NCBI GenBank assembly: GCA_027574665.1
Contig: CM050650.1
Span: 96,259,086 to 96,323,085 of the forward strand
Length of the DNA stretch: 64,000 nt
Direction: 5' to 3'
From: Rhynochetos jubatus
Lineage: Eukaryota > Chordata > Aves > Eurypygiformes > Rhynochetidae
The translations under genes were made by a program, and so were the position numbers. Under the pieces are notes generated by a model. It was not told where the DNA came from and ran no database searches. It was given only the letters and a program-made list of their open reading frames with translations. Below are positions 58,652 to 64,000 of this stretch, one piece after another; the first letter of the stretch is position 1, and each line of letters begins with the position of its first letter.

Positions 58652-61600
58652 TACTAAAATAAACCAATGTTTTTTTGTGAAAAAAGAAACTTACCTCTCT
58701 TAAATCCAGGAGGTAATAGGATAACAGCTATGCTAGAGAACCTCATCCATGGAGGAGAACACAATATGAGCCACTGAATTTAGAATTCTCCTGAGGTATG
58801 ACAACAATTCTACCAAACTGAGCGGTTTAAGGATAGCAAACAAAACTACTTCATTCTTGGTTTTCATTTCTGTTGTTCTTGAAAGCATTTTCTTCTTTTA
58901 TGAAATATTTAATCAAAATCTCAGATTTCCATTCAAAAAAACAATTTTGAGGGAAAATTTTCAAAATATCCATTTCTTTTTCCAAGACAAAACTGTCTCT
59001 GGTAAAATGCATGGAAGGACTTCCTGAGGTTTGGAGATCTTGAAGTTTAAGTATTGATAGAGGAATATACCTGTGGAGGATGCCAGTGAGCTGTTACTTA
59101 TTCCAGATATACCCACAGGGAAAACATCAAGGTCATTTCCTGCCATCAAATAGTATCTGCTCAGCTGACGCTTCTAAAAAACGTGAGAGATATAGCAACC
59201 GTAACAAACTACGCATTTATATTCAGTCCCTTCACAGTGATCAAAACTAGAAAAGAGTTAGATGAGGAATTGGCTCCAGAAAACATGCACAAGAATCATG
59301 GCAGGTCCAAGCTTGCATATTTAGATTTTTCTGTCTTAGCCATTTTTAATTCATCTGTCATTAAAACCATGCCAACTTTCCAAGTCTTCTTTGGTTATAT
59401 ATTCATGTTCATTACCAAATACTAATAACCACAACAAATATAATAATTTCTAATTCCAACTGATATCAGGAATTTCTTTTCAGGAACTGTATATGTGTAT
59501 ATGAGAGCAAGCAGGCAGAAGAAAAGAAAGGAAGTAGCTTCCAATAGCTACCAAAGACCCTGGAAAATAATTTTAGTCTCATGACAGCTGTAATAGATGT
59601 CTCAATTCCATGATAACGTGTGAGTTCACTTAAACTTCACATGAATAGGTCATCAGCTAGACACTTGCATGGTCTGAATTTACAGAAGTATATTCTAGAG
59701 AGAGAAATAAAAAAATTAGCTGATGTTCTCTGATTGTAGTATAGATGCATTTACTATTAATGTTAATGGGACCAATGTGGACGTAGAAAGAGACTCTTCA
59801 TTTACAGGATATGACATGAAAGAAAAATTATGAAATACTGGAAGAGGGATTGAAGCCAAGTTAAAAGAGATATAAACCTCATATCATGCGTACTGCATTA
59901 AAAAATAATAAGACTAATCAGAGGAGAATTAAAACGGCAACATGAGAGAATATCTTATGAATCTGAACTTTCAAAATTATAGACCATGGTTTTTACAAGC
60001 ATTTTTTTTTATAGCAGAAATTAAAGCATAGACAGAAGTAATATGTCAGGAAAATTTTAAAATAATATATTTCGTACAACTGGTTACATGAGAAAGCACA
60101 TATAAAAGTTTTTTTATTACTTTATATTTTAGTGTTCTACTAGCAGTTTTGAATATAACTTTATGAAAAAGACCCTGGAGTCTCATAATATGTTCTACAG
60201 TGGCAAAATATCTTTTTATAAAATAAATATCATTACAGTGAAATACTCTCTCCTCTGGGTTAAAAGCTAAATTAAAAACTGTAACTATTTGTATCAGTGC
60301 ATGGACTGTACCTTTTGGGTTTTGAGCTTTAAATAGTCTTGAATTTTCTGACATTTTATTATATTTCACCCTTGTTGGCATGTAGCCCAAGACCAGTGAC
60401 CAGAGTAATGGTTCCAAGTGATAAAAATGAAAAAAAGAAAATGAGGTAGAGATATACCTGTCCTTCCAAAACGATGGGGAACTGTTCAAGGTTGAATCAT
60501 TAAGGGAAGTCACTCAAGTCCCCTCACAGTTGGAATACGATCCAGAGGTTTGATTTGAAAAGAGACAATAATCTCCTAGATATCAGTGTCACTGTTTCAA
60601 AGTGCTTTATGAAGAGTTCTCTTTCATTTTAACCTCATATTTGCAAGTTTTTATTGGAGCATATATTGCTTGAAATGTTATTGTTAATATAGAACATGAA
60701 CATTTTTAGCAGTCACATTTCACAATGTATAATTTTACGTCTTTCTTTCATCCAGAAATTACATCATTTGGGTTTTTTCTTTTATTCTAGGTAAAAAATT
60801 GTAAATTGAGTATCAAAAAAAAAAAAAAAAAAAACGGAAAAAGAAAAAACAGTAAGAAAAAGATTTTTTCTTAATATGAAAGCCTTTACATACAAAATAT
60901 TACTCTAACCAGAGGAATTTGTTATATGACTGTATTTTATATTCTAGAGATAGAACAAAACAGTAAAGAAGCCACTTAGAAAATAACATTTGCTCTTCTA
61001 GTGTTTTTTTACAGTTTTAAAATAACAGTGGCTGAAGGGATAATCATCTGAATTCATCCTAAGTGAAGCTGAGCTTACATGAAATATGGTGATACAGGAG
61101 TGTAAATTGTAAGTTCACCCAAGTTCATCTAAACAGCCTGAAACCTTCAGTAATTCTACTGTAGACCACTTGCCGGATGGCGTTGGATAAGATGCAAAAA
61201 CACATCTGGATAGGACTACCCAACTCCATAAAGGTTTTCCAATCTTTTCTCTCTGCTGATTACAGAAAAGAAATCTAAAATAAGCTGTGTTTATCCATCA
61301 CCTAGAACAGATAAACACTTGTTCTTTCTCAAAGAGGAGCAGTCCTAAGCATAAAATTGGTACATGAGGAGAACATTCTGGATTAAGAGTTTTGAGGACA
61401 CCACTTTCAAGTCTCTCAAATACCTTGTTAAAGCAAATATTTGAACCCAACCTCTGTCCTTTAATGGTAAGCAGTCCAGGTACAACACATTCTAAGGTGC
61501 TTGGTGACTATGATGGGATAGTACAAATGGCAACAGCGGTTTTGCAGTTTGTGTTATGCTATAATATAAAAGAGTGAAATGATCACTAAGCAACAGAACA

Positions 61601-63476
61601 AATGATAATGATAATATCAGTATTTCATACTAAATAGAAGATGTCAGCAAGAGTTTTTTGTGTGAATAGTTCAAATTTCAGTGAAAATTCCGGGAGCTGG
61701 AGGAGTTGAAATTAACTTGGAGGCAATAGCTCAACATTGTGGAACTGAATTCTTGGCTAGTGAATGCGAGGAGACAAAATTGCCTGCTTGTTGCATTTTT
61801 TACGAGATAATGCACGTTCTAAGATCATATCCATCAGACTGGATCTTGTAGATAGAATAAGTAGGGAAACTTTCATTTCATAAATTATGTTGGATCTTAG
61901 GTGTAGTAAGGGAACAAACTGATGACTGATGTTTCTGACACAGGGGTTTGGGGCTTTTTTTGACCTTCTAATGGAAATGGAGGAAGCATAGAAAACAAAA
62001 ACATAAGTCCTCAGAGTTAAATTGATGGTATCAACAGTTATAGGTCTGCCTTTTATACTATGTGCTTCACCTTAGAAATATTCTGAAACTGTTTCAGGTT
62101 AAGACGCATATACACATCATTCTTCTGTGCAACTTTGTTTCGTTGCAAGGGAGGAAATCATAGTGTGGTTCGAAAGGTGGAGAATGAGAGTGCCTGAGAT
62201 TCACTGTCCTGCAGTTCATACCAAGGAATCCAGGCCTAGGTTCTTTTTTTATTATTATTTTCTGTGATTTTATTTGTAAAATATGCACAAAGTATTCTGA
62301 ACTCTTGTAGGTGAAATAAGGAAAAGGATTATACATAGTCCCTTTCACTGTAACAATAGACTATTTTCTTTTTAATATTGAAAAACACCAAATGGGAAAT
62401 ATAAAGCTGTGCTAAGATTTAGTGCAAGAAATGTTTGCAACAGAACATTTGAAACTGAAAAAAAAAACCAACAACAAAAAAAATCTGACAACTTCACTAC
62501 AGGAATACAAGTGGTGTTCATTTATTTTTCCAATGTCATGCAAGGACTTTTGGAAAATCACATTAATATATCTCTTAATACCTTGACACAACATTCTTCA
62601 TACCTAAATATGAAACATTTAACTTTTTATTATTCACTAGAAAGAAGACAAAATTAATACATTTATCTATGTTTTCTACCATCGTTTACATATTTTCCTT
62701 AAAAAAAATCAACCAGAAAGCTAAATTCACATTTTTATACCAATCTGAAAAAGATTATTAATTTATCTACTTTCCTTTGAGTAAGTGACACATTTGATAT
62801 TGGTTAACTGAGCTATGGAAGATCCTGTTCTCCTGTTCTGTTCTGTTCTGTTCTGCCTTGACATTTTCCCACTGATTCAGGGCCAGAGTGTAGTTGAGGG
62901 AACTGATCAGATTCCAGAAGGACATTCTGGGAATATATGTCAGAAAATCTGGAACTGTTTCTGCATAAACCAATATATGCCACTGACTGGCACATCAGCT
63001 TTAACTGTTTGGATAGTGTGATAGGAATAAGATATATTTAGTTAGTTTCCTTCAAATAATAACTGTTGGAGTTTAAATACTTAGATGAAGGGTACAAGAA
63101 AAAGTAAGACAGGAAATGGAAAATAAAGTTATAACTTAAATGATAGAAACCTGTGATTTTTTAAACCAAATGGTAGACCACTGATAAAACAGCCTGTCCA
63201 GTGACAAAATACTTCTGGTTTTTTTCAACCCTTTTTTCTAGGCTTTACATAAAAGGGTACAACTCTACTGTAAAATTACTAAGCTAATATGTAGTCATTA
63301 GATATTCAGATTCATAACAAATAGAGTACAAAATTCTAATCACTATGCCATATATATATAATGTTATATTACTATTATCTATATGTATTATACAATATCT
63401 GAGATATTCATATGACAATATGGAATATGGCAGCATGAACCAAAGTCCCATGAAGTGCTTATTTTATTTATTAGGC

Positions 63477-63478
<2 letters not shown>
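58652..63478. other. Unannotated AT-rich sequence
   Basis: No repeat family or gene was recognised. It includes an A20 run at 60815-60834, a short (TTCTG)n tract at about 62833-62856, and a 155-codon minus-strand frame at 60046-60513 treated as a finding. Confidence 0.55.

Positions 63479-63519
<41 letters not shown>
63479..63519. repeat. (TA)19 dinucleotide microsatellite
   Basis: Uninterrupted alternating T and A over about 38 nt (63481-63518). It generates an artefactual run of Ile-Tyr codons in one frame. Confidence 0.97.
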
Positions 63520-63523
<4 letters not shown>

Positions 63524-64000
63524 GAGCAGAGATGAGGTGAAGTAATATCTATACAGATAAAGAGCTGTCTGCTCTAAGCTACTACCAAACATAAATCTAT
63601 AGACAGCTCACTGATGGCTGTTTCCACATTGCTTCCAATTATGTTTCCTTGACATCTTGCCAGATTTAAGTTCTGGTAAGAGAGTTCTGAATTACTTTCT
63701 ATTGTTCATTATGTAGCATTTTTATGTAGCCTCAAATGTATGCATTTAGCAGTGGAGTGAGAAAATATATTGTCCTTGCTCAAAAGAAACCAACTCTCAT
63801 ATTGAAACAAAAAAATTATACACACAATTAAAATGAGAATATAATTATATATAGGTAATTTCCTGTGTAGTCCAGGTGTAGAATTTTTTGAGAAACAAGG
63901 AAGTGTAAAGGGAGAGGGCAGTATGAGAGATGGAATTAATCAGTTGCAAACCACAGTACTGACAACATGGATTGTAATATTGATGGGCAGGGACAATTTT
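63520..64000. other. Unannotated AT-rich sequence to the window end
   Basis: No feature was recognised. Confidence 0.6.

Overview
The window looks like nuclear DNA of a bird. It is AT-rich by eye and lies in a gene desert or a very long intron. The bird assignment rests on many CR1 LINE fragments, with the avian-type 3' end (a TCTTTAAGGTCCCTTCCAA-like block followed by ATTCTATG octamers), and on long terminal repeats (LTRs) of the kind scattered through bird genomes. I found no convincing host protein-coding exon, tRNA, rRNA, known small RNA, CRISPR array or bacterial-type feature. Nearly all open frames are chance frames in AT-rich DNA or frames inside repeats. 

Layout. 1-5000: a weak LTR trace, two old CR1 coding-region relics, a reverse CR1 3' end, a complete solo LTR (3649-4271) inserted into the larger CR1 relic, an unclassified repeat, and a partial reverse LTR. 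6798-7442: reverse CR1. 9582-10445: a second copy of the unclassified repeat, split by a complete reverse LTR (9735-10357). 10446-18054: mostly featureless, with a MIR-like SINE core near 15128 and a CR1 scrap near 16150. 18055-18334: 5'-truncated LTR. 22650-24412: two complete solo LTRs in the same orientation, each with a 5-bp target-site duplication. 25330-30600: CR1 scraps, an AT palindrome and an ancient CR1 copy. 35186-36229: an LTR interrupted at its TATA-like box by a reverse LTR (35246-35877). 36389-37452: forward CR1 pieces. 43379-43530: CR1 tail. 48399-48723: an AAAAAG hexanucleotide array with a 281-nt pure purine run. 50440-51058: reverse CR1 without its 3' tail. 52912-53205: CR1 3' end. 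57424-58651: a reverse CR1 tail followed by the longest forward CR1 copy. 58652-64000: a 155-codon orphan frame and a (TA)19 tract, otherwise nothing recognised. 

There are no genes here to form a pathway. The biology is the layering of transposons: old CR1 and unclassified repeats were hit by LTR retroelements, which later recombined to solo LTRs, and one LTR was hit by another. Five complete LTR boundaries with matching 5-bp duplications can be read directly, and three of these insertions are nested, which gives a relative order of events. Family and subfamily names were not checked against any library.
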